Assembly: GCF_902148855.1 (NCBI RefSeq)
Contig: NC_043962.1
Location: 31,196,828-31,260,827, forward strand
Reading direction: 5' to 3'
Length of the DNA: 64,000 bases
Source of the DNA: Sphaeramia orbicularis
Taxonomy: Eukaryota > Chordata > Actinopteri > Kurtiformes > Apogonidae
Shown here: piece by piece, positions 46,428 to 60,839 of the stretch
Numbering within the stretch: the stretch's first letter is position 1
How the letters are laid out: each line of letters opens with the position of its first letter
Notes under the pieces: model-generated
What the model saw: only the letters and a program-made list of their open reading frames with translations
Database searches by the model: none
Told to the model about the DNA's origin: nothing
Position numbers and translations under genes: made by a program

Positions 46428-49400
46428 CTATGTATATGGACAAAGATTTGGTAATTCTGTCTCTGTACACAACCCTACTGAATTTGAAATCAAATCATCA
46501 AGATGTAATTTAAGTGTGGATGTTTAGCTTTATTTCAAGAGGTTCAACAAAAACTATTGCATCAACTGTTTAGGAAATGCAACCATTTTAAACATAGTCC
46601 TTCAATTTTCAGAGGCTCAGAAGTAATATGACACCCTCCCCCCATGTTCAGAGAACATTTTTTGAGTATTAGATAGTAACTACTAATTCTTTGCTTTGAA
46701 CATCATGATCGATATTCTACTTCGTAAGTTTAATATTTCTGACTGTAAAAACAAAGAGTGTGTATGATCCTAATTCCCAGCACTGTGAATATTGCTCTTT
46801 TTGAAAAATAATTATTATTACCTTAAGAGGTATTGTTTTTGGTTCGGTTTGTTTGTTAACACTCTTGCAGCAAAACTATTGATTGAATTCATACCGAATT
46901 GGGTTTATAGATTGCCAGTGACCCAGAATAGATGTCATTACATTTTGGGAAAAGCAGGTCAAAGTTCACATTTTTATGATTTTTAAAAAAAAAAAAAAAA
47001 ATTTCTCACATTTACTTATAATGGACAAAATTTCAAACATCTATAAAAACATCAGTTTTGTTTCACTTTACTTCAAACTTGGGACATATATAGAGTCAAT
47101 TGATATGCACACGCATAGACATGATGACATCAGCTGGATCAATGCCAAAACCAGCTACGATATGTGTGAGGGATGGGGTTTGTTGTACCTGGCACCACTT
47201 GTTGAATCTAAAGTGCTTTAAAGTTATTGGCCCAAACCTATGAAATAAAACAGGATAATCTGGGGAGGAATTTGTCTGTTTCTGTAGATTTGATATTTTC
47301 CCTACCTGAGTTAGTGCCTGATCAACTTTCTCAGACCTGACTTTATATGAAGGCTGGTGTCTCTTGGAGGAATTTGTCACCTCTGTCTCTGTCTCCAGTT
47401 CCAACTCAGGGGTTAAGCTCAGCTGTCTTAGAACCAATAAATACACAAAATTAGTTTCTTCCTTGGGCAATCTGTCGTATTATTACAGACATGATAAAAG
47501 TGACTGGTCATACAAACCTTTTCAATGGCTTGTCTTGTTGTAAGTAGTTACCTATGATAGACCCTTTCTTCTGCAATCTCTTAGTCTCATTTGGACTCTA
47601 AATGGTGTTTGTGGAAAGTGAGGCAGAAGAAACAATGAGCATTAAGATTTTCATAGTAGATACATGGTTGCTTTGGTTTTAAAAGCAGTATTAATCCACA
47701 TTGTCCTCTCTGTAGTAATTCTGTTGGCTTTAATCTGTGCAAATGAAAAGTAAGAAATCAGTCAAATGATGACATTTATTCTGCTGCAAAGTAGTTTAAC
47801 ATCATACCCATTTATCAGCAATACACTTAATATAAAAATCATACAAAGTGAAAAATCAAAATGTGTTGCTCAGAAACAAATATTTTATCAAGCTTGTTCC
47901 ATGAAAGCTCAGTTTAAAGAAATAAAGCTACAGTTACAAGTGCTATATGTTCATTATCTCAAGTGACGTTGATTTAAGGCACCCAACGCAAGACATGTGA
48001 TAAAAAATAAAATGTGCCATTGATCTGGTACACACTTAAATATTAAGGAAGCTTATGCATAAATACAACTATGTACAATATAACTTATAAACATAATACT
48101 CTTCTGTTGGTACAGTACAGGATAATCTTCAGTCCTTCTGTTAACTGACCACATGCTCACAAAACATACATGCTGACAAGTAAACCATGTGTCAATGACA
48201 TTAACACAAGTTCAATCAATAACCATCAATAACACTAACAGCAGCCTGCACAAATAACCAGTGTCCAGAGGATGAAATAGAGCATGACACCGCCCTGGGA
48301 CTTAGCTTAAGGCGGATAAATCTGCTGTGTCCATGGTGTGCAAAGGTCTTCATTGAGGTAATAAGTTAATGGCAGAGGAGGTGGAAGTACAGACTGTCTA
48401 TGACTAACCCCCTTCTGAGACTGCTGGGCATCTTTTTCATCTCGTAGCCGTTTGTTCATGTCCCTGACAGAAAGAAAGGACAACATTTACACATATTTAT
48501 CATTAGTTTGTAATTTTTGGGTGAATTAATAAAAAAGTACATACAAAAAAATACATTCATTGCTATTTAAGTACAAATTTTATGCAAATGCTGAACTTTT
48601 CATCTACTGTTAAGATGTACCTCAATAGTTCCAGCTGTCTTAAGAGACTATCCTTCTCTTTCTGCATGTTTCTTGACACTTTCATTACATTCCTGTAGTG
48701 AGGCAAACAAAAAATTGACAAAAGCTGAGGTTCCATTCAGTTCTGGTTGTCAATAAACAGTCATTTAAAGATTAAAAGAATAACTGAATCCAGCTGAGTA
48801 TTATCTGGGTCACCCAAGTCTAATACAGATAATTCCACTGTGTTGTGGCCCTTTATTGATGTCAACATACACCTTAAATACACAACTCACAGTCAGCTTT
48901 ATGCACTGGATGACATGTTCCTTCATTACAATGAAAATGTGCAAAGTAGTTTACACTGAGTCAGTCCCAGACACACCCTCGTGTTACTGTAAATACTAAA
49001 TAGTGCATCCACTGTGTACTAAACATTTGGTAATAAACTGTCAAAACATATCAGTCATGGAGGATATGGAATACTTTGTTGTGGTTAATTTGTGAAAAAA
49101 CAGATTTAAACAGATTTTACAATGGCTTTGGTTAAACTTGCTCTTGACTAAAAGAAGATGATTGCCTGCAGCTACTCTGATGGGAATGAAACAGACAGAT
49201 CATATGATTCCCATAAGCTCATACCCATTTTTTTTTAATAAAAGCCATACTTAAATTCATTATCACACTTGGAAATAAATAATTAATGTCATACTTCACA
49301 GAAAGGCAGTGTTTTAACAATAGAGCTTGTGACACTGTTTCAGCTGCCAGTGTTTTTACCACTCACCTCTGTCTGGCCATTTGTTCCTGGGCAGCACTGA

Positions 49401-52009
49401 GCTGCAGCAGACTGAGCTGACCCAGAGCTGCCTGCAGCTGCTCTTTGCTGCTCTCCACCTGCTCCTGTAACTGGGCATTGAGGCTCCGCAACTGCTGATT
49501 CTGCTGCTTGATGTTTGCCTGCTCATGACTCAGCTGGTGGATTCTGCTCTCCAGCTAAGCACAAAGACAAGTCCTGTTGTCTTTCCCATTAAACTAAGAC
49601 ACTATTCATGAATTACAACTGAACTACATGGACACCTACCTCTTTCTGTTTGGTCAGCATGTTCTCCAACTCTTGCTCACGGATCTGTAGCTCCTCTTTA
49701 AGTTGTTGCCCTTTGTGCTTCTGTCTAATACTGTCCTTTGATTTCATAATAAATGTGTTAAATGCCATTATGGTGATTACATTTGTGTACTTTCAAAAAA
49801 GATCAGATTAGTTCAGGCAGGATACTTATATTAGATATAAGGTGTGCATAATATGTGATTGTGACTCGAGTGAGTATGACAGACAGGCAACCCCAGAGAT
49901 CACAAAATCCACAGCAAAGTCCGAGATTAAAAGAAAAAAACTTCACTACTGCAGGAGGAGGCCGAGTAGGTAGAGGAGATGATTTTAAATCAATAATAGG
50001 CTGATGAATAGGAGCAATGTGGTGAGCACAGTACAGAGGAAAGTAATAAACACTGGCTCAGCTCTAAAGGACATTAATGGGGTGAAGATTTTGAATGACT
50101 GACTAGATCTGCCTGCCTGAACTACCATAAACACCCATAAAGTAAAAACTAGTACCTGAGCTAAGTATTTCTCTCTCTCCTCTCTGACTTGGGTTTCCAC
50201 TTCTTCATATATGGACCGAACAACCCGATCATGTTCAAGCTCTCGTCTGAAACAGAACAAATCAAAGTTACCTGTATCCTGACAGATGACAAAACAAAAA
50301 CAAACAGAATGTAAATTTTGTGTTAGAGATCTAGAGGTAGATCGGAGGGAGGTGGCAGACACCTGCGCAGAGCCTGTTCCAGACTGTCTCTGTCTCGGAT
50401 CGAGTCCTGTAAGTGGGACACTGCGTGGACCAGGACACCCTCCAGGACATTCAGCAGCTCTGGTCTGTCCCTCTGGAGGTCACACCACAAAGTACAGAGC
50501 TCCTGCTGGCTAAAACAAACCATGACATAACACACAACTGTTACCCATACAGTGCAATTTTAGTGTATGGGTCACAATCACTGGAAGAGCCATAAAGACC
50601 TACGAATAAATACATATAATCTGCAGATGCATCAACAAATCACTAAATATTCGATGTGTTAAAAAGATTGTGAAATATACAGTCGCGGAAAAAATTATTA
50701 GACCATCAAGTCATCAAAAACAATGGTTATACAAACCAGTACTAACTCTTGTGTGTATCATGTGACCAAAACAGACAGAAAAGAAAACATGGAATGCCTA
50801 AAAGCACTGTTTTTGTCAGTACAATGCCATAGCTATTGATGTAAGAACTTAAGTGATTTTGGTTATTATCAAGAAAACCATGGAAAATGCCAAGATATCA
50901 GCTCTCAGATTAAACTCTTATGAGCTATTTTTGTTGTTATCATTATATTTGTCTGCAGAAATGTACCTTTAGTTGTACCAGGCATTAAAAGGACCAAGAA
51001 ATTGAAGAAAACAAGGGCTGGTTTAATAATTTTTTCCGTGACTGTATGTTTAAGCTTTCACCACTTGTACTTTCCTACATGTCTCATCACAGCCTTACTT
51101 CAGGCTCTATCAAACATGCACACATTTCAATATGATATGCAGGCTAATGCAAATGCTTTGTTCACTAAATGGGAATAATGTAAAAATCGCCTGCGTGTCC
51201 ACTCTCAGGAATACTTCGCAATATGTACTTCCTCTGCCAGAAAACCAAGACAAAGATGACACCACTTGAGTGGGCTGTAGGAGAGAATTGGGATACACCT
51301 GAGAGAACTTACTCTTTAAAGAGTTTGTCAGCACCCAGCTCCATCAGTATGTTAACAAATCGGCTTGCGGCAGGGTCCTGGAACCACTCCACCTGGTCAT
51401 TATTGTCTTCTTCCTCATTGTGACTTTGCTCCATTGTTTCATCTAGTCCCACCAACTCTCCTGTACCACAAGCAGAGAACAGTAATAGTTTTGTGAATGA
51501 ACACTAGCATTGCTGATAGAATATGTTGTGCTCTTGAATAATCACCAAACTAAACTCACCAAGTCCTGTGTTGAACTCAGCAGGTGTGAGGAACCCAATG
51601 CTCTCTCGATCAAGACTTTCAAACACCGTCTCCAGTTGTTCAGGCGATAGCGGTACCTCTGTTTGTAGCCTCTGATTAGAGCGTGGATATGAAGATGAAG
51701 GGTTAAATCTGCAATGAGTCTAAAATAATATGTTATTGTCTCTCTGTTGCTTACCTGCATATCCCTCTTTGTGATGAACCCTTTGCCCTCTTTGTCACAC
51801 AACTCAAACAGCTCCTTGGCTTTACCCATGACTTCTGCCTGTGGATTTCCTGCCACTGACTCTCTGGTACTGGGGGAAGCCAGTGGACTTCGCAACTGAC
51901 CTGATCTTGGGCTCCCGGGTAGCAGAGTCCGTAATCTGGGGCTCAGCATCACGGCCTCACCACTACCCTGCCCCACCAAAACTTCCCCGTCATTCAGCCA
52001 CTTTGACAT
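44197..52009 (-). CDS. cracr2b: Calcium release-activated channel regulator 2B with complete C-terminal Rab GTPase domain
   Basis: CRACR2 proteins are EF-hand, coiled-coil regulators of store-operated Orai1-STIM1 calcium entry. The minus-strand gene starts [13 protein letters not shown] (51755-52009). EF-hand 1 is [20 protein letters not shown] and EF-hand 2 is [16 protein letters not shown] (51560-51671). A long coiled coil is encoded by exons at about 50360-50520, 50155-50247, 49640-49740, 49367-49557, 48620-48693 and 48405-48467. A linker (47306-47427) leads to the GTPase: G1 [11 protein letters not shown] (about 45950), G3 [12 protein letters not shown] (about 45700), G4 [10 protein letters not shown] (about 45160), G5 ECSAKTG (about 44890). 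The end KSSCCT is a dicysteine prenylation tail. The locus (beside cd151, gatd1, chid1) is that of human CRACR2B, which stops before a GTPase; this one is built like CRACR2A or Rab44. A noncoding first exon ends at 53984. Confidence 0.85.
44430..44771. mobile_element. Tc1/mariner-type MITE (CAGTCGCGGAAAAAATTATT family), copy 2
   Basis: It begins CAGTCACGGAAAAAATTATT and ends AATAATTTTTTCTGTAACTG with TA on both sides. It has the same internal orientation as copy 1 and lies in the last intron of cracr2b. Confidence 0.85.
46341..46425. repeat. (CA)n(TA)n compound microsatellite
   Basis: About 14 CA units followed directly by about 28 TA units, in a cracr2b intron. The overlapping open frames here are products of the repeat. 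Confidence 0.95.
46836..47214. repeat. Unclassified interspersed repeat, copy 1
   Basis: The block with TTGCCAGTGACCCAGAATAG, GGGAAAAGCAGGTCAAAGTT, GGATCAATGCCAAAACCAGC and GGTTTGTTGTACCTGGCACC is the reverse complement of most of 58155-58710. It sits in a cracr2b intron, adjoining the exon at 47306. It has no clear inverted ends. Confidence 0.65.
50680..51044. mobile_element. Tc1/mariner-type MITE (CAGTCGCGGAAAAAATTATT family), copy 3
   Basis: It begins CAGTCGCGGAAAAAATTATT and ends TTTTTTCCGTGACTG, flanked by TA. The interior is inverted relative to copies 1 and 2. It is 365 bp, in a cracr2b intron. Similar ends and high similarity suggest recent activity of the family. Confidence 0.85.
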
Positions 52010-53983
52010 TACTGAAAAGGGATGTGAATAATTAGAATACATGCTTTTCATTAAGTACTAGCTTTATGTGAAGTTTTTTTTGTTTCCACGGGTTGATGGA
52101 TTATTGCCTAATGTAATATTTATATTTTTACAATAATCTGTATCTGCATATTTTTTGCTCTGATAAAGTCCTTTATAAATGCACTAATTTGGCTCTGTAG
52201 TCACCATATGATTGATTACCCATGACATGTAAAGGCTTATCAACATCTTAATGACAAAAAACACTTATTTAGTTGTCCAACTTTTCCAACAAATGTTTGT
52301 GATGAAATTGTTGAAACTAACACCAGAATGTATCATTTCATCTAAAATGTATACTGACTCCAAATATCAGTTATTGCTCTCCTCAATAACTGACAATCTG
52401 CAATGAAGAAATATCCTGTATATTGGTGGGTCAAAAGTTTTGGTAATAAACATTTTATTTTACAATGATAACAAATCTAAAGTTTTCTGAAGCATCCTCA
52501 GAAACATTCATTTGCCTTTTCTGAACTGCAACAAGAATGAATGAAAAGACACTAGGTCTTCTCCACTGGTGTTGTAAGATATTTTGAGAACCAGGCCTTA
52601 CAGGTCCTCCCTTGTCAAACAGAAAGTGTAAACCAAACTGAGCTGTGACTGTACACATTATCTACAGCTGCTCTGATCAGGTGTCAGACTTGTCTACACT
52701 TTTATTACTTTCTGGAGAATCCTATAATTAATAGACCAATGGTGGCGTATTAAAGAGAAAAAATATTTCACACTGTCATGTCCAAAACACAACTGTTCTT
52801 AAGTTGAAGTTAAACATCAACATGTTGCTTCACACATTGCTCCTCAGTGTTTATTCAGAGTGGGGATGACTTCAGCTGCTGTGCTACTGTAGTGTCTGAG
52901 ATCATGGACCAGGATGTGGAGAGGGTAGAAAACAGGATGGCATCATGTGAGGAAAGTTACTGCGTAAGTGGAGGCGAGGGCAGAAAGCCAGGAGAGGAGA
53001 TGCAAATAAAACATTTGCACTTGTTTGCATTGTCAGAACTACCACAATTGCACACAAATTTTACTCTAAGAACTATGGGAAAACATGCCACAGTATTTTC
53101 ATGAACACTCATAAAAGAGTGATTTATGATTTATTACCTGTTTTATTCCTCAGAGCAGCAAAAACGAATAAAACATTTTATTTTAAAAACGAAATTTAAT
53201 GTTTTTTGGAAGCTCATCATGTTAAAGTACATATTGAACTGACATGTGACTCAGTGTTATGTGAAAGTATGTGAATTTCCTATGCTTCCTCTCTTTCCAG
53301 CCATGCTTTATTTCACACTATCTGTTAAAACACTGACTTAAAGAATGCACTGATAATAACTGATAAATCATGTTGATGATCAATGACTTTAAAACTTCCT
53401 TATAACACATGAGATATACACAGATAAGAGACTTGTGTAAACACTGCAAGCTGAGGATTCTGTGTTTCTCACCAAGCGCCGAATTTGCCAACAAGCCACG
53501 CCAAAGGTCAAATAAACTTACACACCTTACACACTGAGCAAGGTCGGTGTGTGGTATCAGGTGAGCAAAATATTAAGTGAAAGTGTGAGTTTACAACATG
53601 AAGTCAACAAAACAGAGGCGCATACTTATGATGAATAAGGACGATAAAAAAGACCAAATGCAGGTTGACGTTGTTGTAAATACATTACTTGAAAAGACAG
53701 CATGTACATGGCAATAACAGGCTCTAAATTTCACTCAAATGCAGCTGGGAAAACTGCAACATATGAAAACTGCTGGCAGAGGTAACCAAAACCCACACAA
53801 TGATACTGCGGTACATTTATTATTAAAACTGAGAAATACCGACACATTCACACCAGTTAATTCGCTGTCGTCCTTCCATAACGGACAAAACTTAAAACAC
53901 TTACACTGTATTTATTTTCTAAATGACTCTCGTAACTGTTAATATGTTAATTTAGCCAACTTGTAGTAACTTAGAAGACTTAC
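52010..53983 (-). other. First intron of cracr2b
   Basis: About 2 kb between the first coding exon and the noncoding first exon. Open frames such as 52847-53104 and 53739-53942 have no family resemblance. I recognise no transposon ends here. Confidence 0.45.
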
Positions 53984-54456
53984 CTCCGGTGTACTGGACT
54001 CAGGTGTCCACTACCTTTGATCACTTCGAGGTAATCCAGTCAGAAGTACCGACACCGGCCTGTAGGTGGCAGTACGCACCGTGCTGTCCACTTCTACCGT
54101 AATGTTTAGTATAGTCTTCAAAATGAGCTTCGTTGTTTTATCCTCTAACGTTTAATTAATTATTTTTGTTTTCCCGAAGCAAAAATATCAATTTCATGAG
54201 ATTTTTAGCGCAAACTCGAGACTTGACAAGAAACACTGTGTTTTTTTTATTAAGTTGGTGCGTTTTTTAGGAAATGTTCAGAGATGGCGTATAAGTCATT
54301 TTACGGTAGAATTTGCCGTTACCATGGAATTTACGGAAATACATCATGGTTACCGCTGAAAAGCAGTGGTGGTCGCGATTTATAGTGGGAAGAAGCTTTG
54401 TTTTCGGGTGGGAAAAGTGACAATTTGAGCGATTTACTTTTCTCTCTTGACTTGGG
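53984..54456. promoter_or_regulatory. Divergent promoter of cracr2b (-) and tmem138 (+) with both first exons
   Basis: On the minus strand a noncoding exon ends at 53984 (ACCGGAG|gtaagt). On the plus strand one ends at 54456 (CTTGGG|gtgagt). Both donors are strong and face away from each other with under 475 bases between them, so the two genes probably share a bidirectional promoter. No TATA box is seen. Confidence 0.55.
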
Positions 54457-55406
54457 GTGAGTGATTTTTATTTCTTAACACACATATGTCAGTAAAAAGT
54501 GGATAATGAGTGTTAGAAGCTGTTACTGCTGTGCTGATGGTTTACAAAACAAACGTGTCCGCCAACTGTCTGGAGGGAATTCCCTGAAAGTGAAATCCGC
54601 GTTGCTGTCCCAGTGCCACCGGAGTGATTAGTGGTGGAAATAAGATTGTGAAACAGACAGTTACTGTATTATCCGTCTCCAAGATTATCTCACGGCTAAA
54701 TAACGGAGTACCGTCACAGCTAGAGCAGAAGAATAGATGTAGAGAAAGGGAGAACACAACCAAACAGAGATGTTGGATGATCTGAAGTGAGATTTGTCCT
54801 TAATCCAAGCTTTGACATTTCACAACTGGACTATTTTAGAAACGTCGATTCGTTTACTACTAATTTAGGTATCTGAAGGAGTCTAACCTACTACATGTTT
54901 CTAAGTAGTAGGTATTTGTTTGATCTCTGCCTGATATGGAGGGAAGATCTGAGCAAATCTTTCTAAAAGGTAAAAAAAAAAAAAAACCCTTCTAAACAAT
55001 TCAATTAACTTAACTGTTGTTTCACAGCGTCTCCCTGTCCTCTGTAACAGGATATAAGAAGAGAAAGAGATTTTACAAAATGAAGATTTCAACATGCATC
55101 TTCTAAGAACATCAAACACATCTTGGACTACCTGTTACCATCAACACTCGTTTTCACTGAGGACAACCTACAATCTAGCATGCTGTTTCTTGACAGGGGT
55201 TTCAAATGTTGTGAAGATTATCTTAAGTAAAAGGAACCAGTTGTGGATTCACTACTACTACCTACTTCTAGATGACTGCCTTGCACTGCACTGAAGTATG
55301 TAGGACTTGAAAACCACCATCACCACCTGCGTTAAGTTGTTATAAGGAACCAGAGAAGAAACCAAGAACTTTAGAGCTTGTTTGTTTGCAAGATCAGCCC
55401 GTGAAG

Positions 55407-56632
55407 ATGCTCCAGACCGGCAACTACTCTCTTGTGTTATTGATCCAGCTATCACTGCTGGTCTATGACCTTTTTGTGAACTCCTTCAGTGAACTTCTAA
55501 GAGGAGCACCTGTCATCCAACTTGTGCTTTTCATGTAAGTCAGTGAATTACACATTAAGAAGATGAATTGATTTACCAGTCTCTCACTCTTTCATTTTTA
55601 TTTCCATAACAGATTTTACTACTCAGCTTTCATCCTAAATCTGTTTCGTTTTCTTCACTTTACTTAATAGTATATATTTCATGTCACATGATTATAAATC
55701 AGATTTTTTAACATATCCTTAATATCATAAAAAGCAGTAAATTATAAAGTGATTGGTTAAAATATATTTATTATTAAGAATTTCAGAATTTGGATAGACA
55801 AAAACCATTTGTTGAAGCCAAACACAAAGAGTAGTTCTCAGAGATTCACATATTTACACTCAGAAAATGATCACTCTTTCAGACATTAGTTGAATAATGA
55901 TTCAAATAATTGTTTCAAATCCTTTAAGTGATGAATTGAAATTATTTGGTGTTACTCTTTACTGCATCATAAAACAATACAAGGAATAAACCATTGACAT
56001 CTTTCTGTGCAGCATCCAGGACATTGCCATCTTGTTCAGTGTGATTATCATCCTGCTGATGATGTTCAACACATACGTGTTCCAGGTCGGCCTAGTGTCA
56101 CTACTGCTGGAAAGATTCAGGGCTCTGTTGATCTTTTCAGCACTGTACCTGACTCTGAGCATCTGCCTCCACTGCTGGGTGCTGGTATGTTTGTAGCTCC
56201 AACAAAAACCTGCGTATCACCTCAGTGCAATTAAAATCCACCATTTAAATACTGTCATCCTTGAATGGAAAATGTATAGTTGATGTTGATTCAAACAATT
56301 TGGATCTTACATAGATATATACATATATATATTGCAGAATCTAAGATGGATTCAGTCAGACCGTTTTGTTTGGACAGATGGCCTTCAAGCTCTCTTTGTT
56401 TTCCAGAGAACAGGTAAATAGTTGATTACTAGATGTTCAGGTTCCATAACAATCCACATATTTCAAATACTGTATTGTCAATCATTACTGAAGAGCTGTT
56501 TTTCTTTTTCTATCAACAGCGGCAGTATTATATTACTACTTATATAAACGGACAGCAGAATATATGGGAGACCCAAGGCTGTATGAAGACTCTCTGTGGC
56601 TGCGTGATGCCTTCTCTAGAGCACGGCAGTAA
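55407..56632 (+). CDS. tmem138: Transmembrane protein 138 (ciliary, Joubert syndrome gene family)
   Basis: TMEM138 is a four-span membrane protein needed for primary cilium assembly. Coding exons 55407-55534, 56013-56184, 56338-56413 and 56520-56632 join in phase to 162 residues, the length of the human protein. Four hydrophobic segments are visible: [44 protein letters not shown] and the [20 protein letters not shown] end. [20 protein letters not shown] is highly conserved. A noncoding exon ends at 54456, and a second untranslated part begins at about 55029 (acceptor tgtttcacag). Several short upstream ATGs between 55094 and 55400 may lower translation. Confidence 0.95.
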
Positions 56633-56751
56633 ACAAAGGACAGACTGATTTCACAAGAAAAGAGAACCCCTATTCTGGATTTTGGACTCTACATATTTCC
56701 TTTTTTTTTGACACTATCACACTTGATAGAAGCTAATGATATTGTACACCT

Positions 56752-56754
<3 letters not shown>

Positions 56755-56811
<57 letters not shown>
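56755..56811. repeat. (TA)n microsatellite
   Basis: About 28 TA units in the tmem138 3' UTR or flank. Confidence 0.95.
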
Positions 56812-56812
<1 letters not shown>

Positions 56813-57843
56813 ACCTAGTAACAGGTACAGAGGGTGAAGACAGGGCTGGTGGTTACTGGCTCTCCATAGCCAAGCAAGCAGCAGGGCACACAAGTCAGCC
56901 ACCGGTGGCATGTGTGGTATTGTATTAATTAGGATTGAGTTTATTAATCTATGTGGCCTTGAAAATTCATTTGAGTTGCACACAACAATCCAACACAATG
57001 TCACAAATGTTGAGTCCAAAAATTACTAGTGTTTAAGAGGCAGGTATTGACTGTTCATTTTTATATATTTTCATGTAGAATATTTTGTACAGTATAGGAT
57101 AGTTAAAAATTAGGTTTTTTTTTACTCTCAGCAAAGGATGAAATGTTTCTTATTTGCCTTATCAGATTAGTATGTGTTGTTTACATGTTTTTTTCCAAGC
57201 CAAATTTGACATTCATCGAAATCACTTGTCTTTCAGTGAGGATCTTTGAAGTGTGTTCACATGGTTTTTATTAAATAATCCTTCTGTAATCCTTGTGTAA
57301 TCCTTCATCACTCAGGTAGTTAGTGTTATCCTTTAGACAAGGTGAACCAGACTGCTCTATTTTTAACAAAGATTAATCAGGGATTGAGGTTTTAGGTACT
57401 ACTAGTAAACACTACAAATAGAGCTCAAGTGTGTTTTTAAGTAACTATTTTTAAGCAACATACGTGTGAAGCTGTTGTGCACTTCACAGCTTATCTCTAT
57501 GAGTTTAGTAATGAAGGGTTCATAGACTGATACTGGTATTAAAGAGACAAAAATACCTGAATTACTGTAGCTATTAAACAAACAAAAAAAGACACCAAGT
57601 TGTACAAATTATTCTTTACTTGTGAAAAGAAAAACAGTCCATATGATCCCAAAATCGTCAGTGCAGTCCAATCATATCTTGAAATCCAGTTCCTTGTGTG
57701 ATGTTATCCGTTCTACTGGAATGTGTTGTGTCATGTGTCAGTCACCTGAATCCCAAAACTATGAAAAAAGGAGAAGGAACAATGTCAAATAAAAAGTTTC
57801 AGTATTTACACTTTCACAAGATTAATATATTTTAAATTTACCT
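56812..57843. other. tmem138 / tmem258 convergent 3' flanks
   Basis: AT-rich spacer between the (TA)n run and the tmem258 stop. No recognisable gene or transposon ends. The 69-codon minus frame at 56810-57019 shows no family match. Confidence 0.4.
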
Positions 57844-59963
<2,120 letters not shown>

Positions 59964-59989
59964 TTTGTATGAAGCACAGCTTCTGCTCC

Positions 59990-60062
59990 TGTAGACCAAG
60001 ATAAAAAGGCCACGTACTGCCTATTACTTCCTGACTGTTTCGTGACGTACGTACATACGTTC
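59990..60062 (-). promoter_or_regulatory. tmem258: tmem258 promoter region
   Basis: This sequence directly upstream of the tmem258 first exon contains TGACGTACGTAC (about 60043-60054), a CRE-like core inside a palindromic ACGTACGT tract. No TATA box. Functional role inferred from position only. Confidence 0.35.
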
Positions 60063-60374
60063 ACTCCTTTGTAAACCCTCGGTTTAGCTTTTCAGGCTCC
60101 TCCGCTCGCTTGCATATTTTTAGAAACCGCTTCGCTGTCCCTAAATCTAACCACATAAATAAACATAATGTGACAAAAAGGTCTTGATTTATTAACAGAA
60201 TTTGGCTGCACAAGGATACATGCAGAGTGCACGCTTTTACCTGAAAGATTAAACTGAGGTCTAATAATGCACATTTTCAAAGTGCATCTTTGGCACCATC
60301 TAAAGGACACACTGAATATTTATAACCGTGGTTGTAATTTTTTGTCACTGCATCATAATTTTATAGATCGTACG

Positions 60375-60839
60375 CAGAGGCGGATCCAGAAAAAATGGAA
60401 GGGAGAGGCGTAGGGGAATGGTGGGGGCCACTGTTGGAACCAAAGTACTGTATAATAGTACATTACATATTATCTGTGGCTCCCTGTTTGTTTTTCATGC
60501 AGACCCAAATGCTGCTTGAATCTATGTTGTCTCTTCATGATTAGACTTTAGTTTAGTTCAGTCTAGTTTAGATTGAATTCCCTTTACCACATAGACTTTT
60601 GTAATAAATGACGCATGCGCAATAGAACCCCCTCCAATACAAGTGATAGTAGAGCCTTGGTAAATTAAATTTGCCCTCTTATATACATGTGGACATATAG
60701 CTCAGCATGTAATCCTCCAGTCTACAATGTAGGACACTGGGGTTTGAATCCTAGCAAGTACAATAATATAATTTTCAACATTTTACATGTTCATACAGGG
60801 GGTGTGGCACCAAGGGTGCTGGTAAGTAAATCTGCCATT
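60375..60839. mobile_element. hAT-like non-autonomous element carrying a tRNA-like segment
   Basis: It begins CAGAGGCGGATCCAGAAAAA and ends AAATCTGCCATTG, an imperfect inverted pair. The flanks ATCGTACG and GTCGTACA match at 6 of 8 positions, as expected for an aged hAT target duplication. About 465 bp, no transposase frame. It lies between tmem258 and the myrf-like gene. Confidence 0.55.
60693..60766 (+). repeat. tRNA-like sequence (Pol III A/B-box-like), not a functional tRNA
   Basis: The A-box-like TATAGCTCAGCATG and the B-box-like GGGGTTTGAATCC are 38-40 bases apart, in the order and spacing of a tRNA gene. The anticodon arm is not well formed (CTACAATGTAG is a small palindrome) and the acceptor ends do not pair, so it is a tRNA-derived relic inside the hAT-like element. 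Confidence 0.45.

Noticed and set aside
46304-46527. Open frames rich in THTHTH and IYIYIY
   Set aside because: They are translations of the (CA)n(TA)n microsatellite.
60693-60766. A functional tRNA gene
   Set aside because: The acceptor stem does not pair and the anticodon arm is malformed; it lies inside a transposable element.
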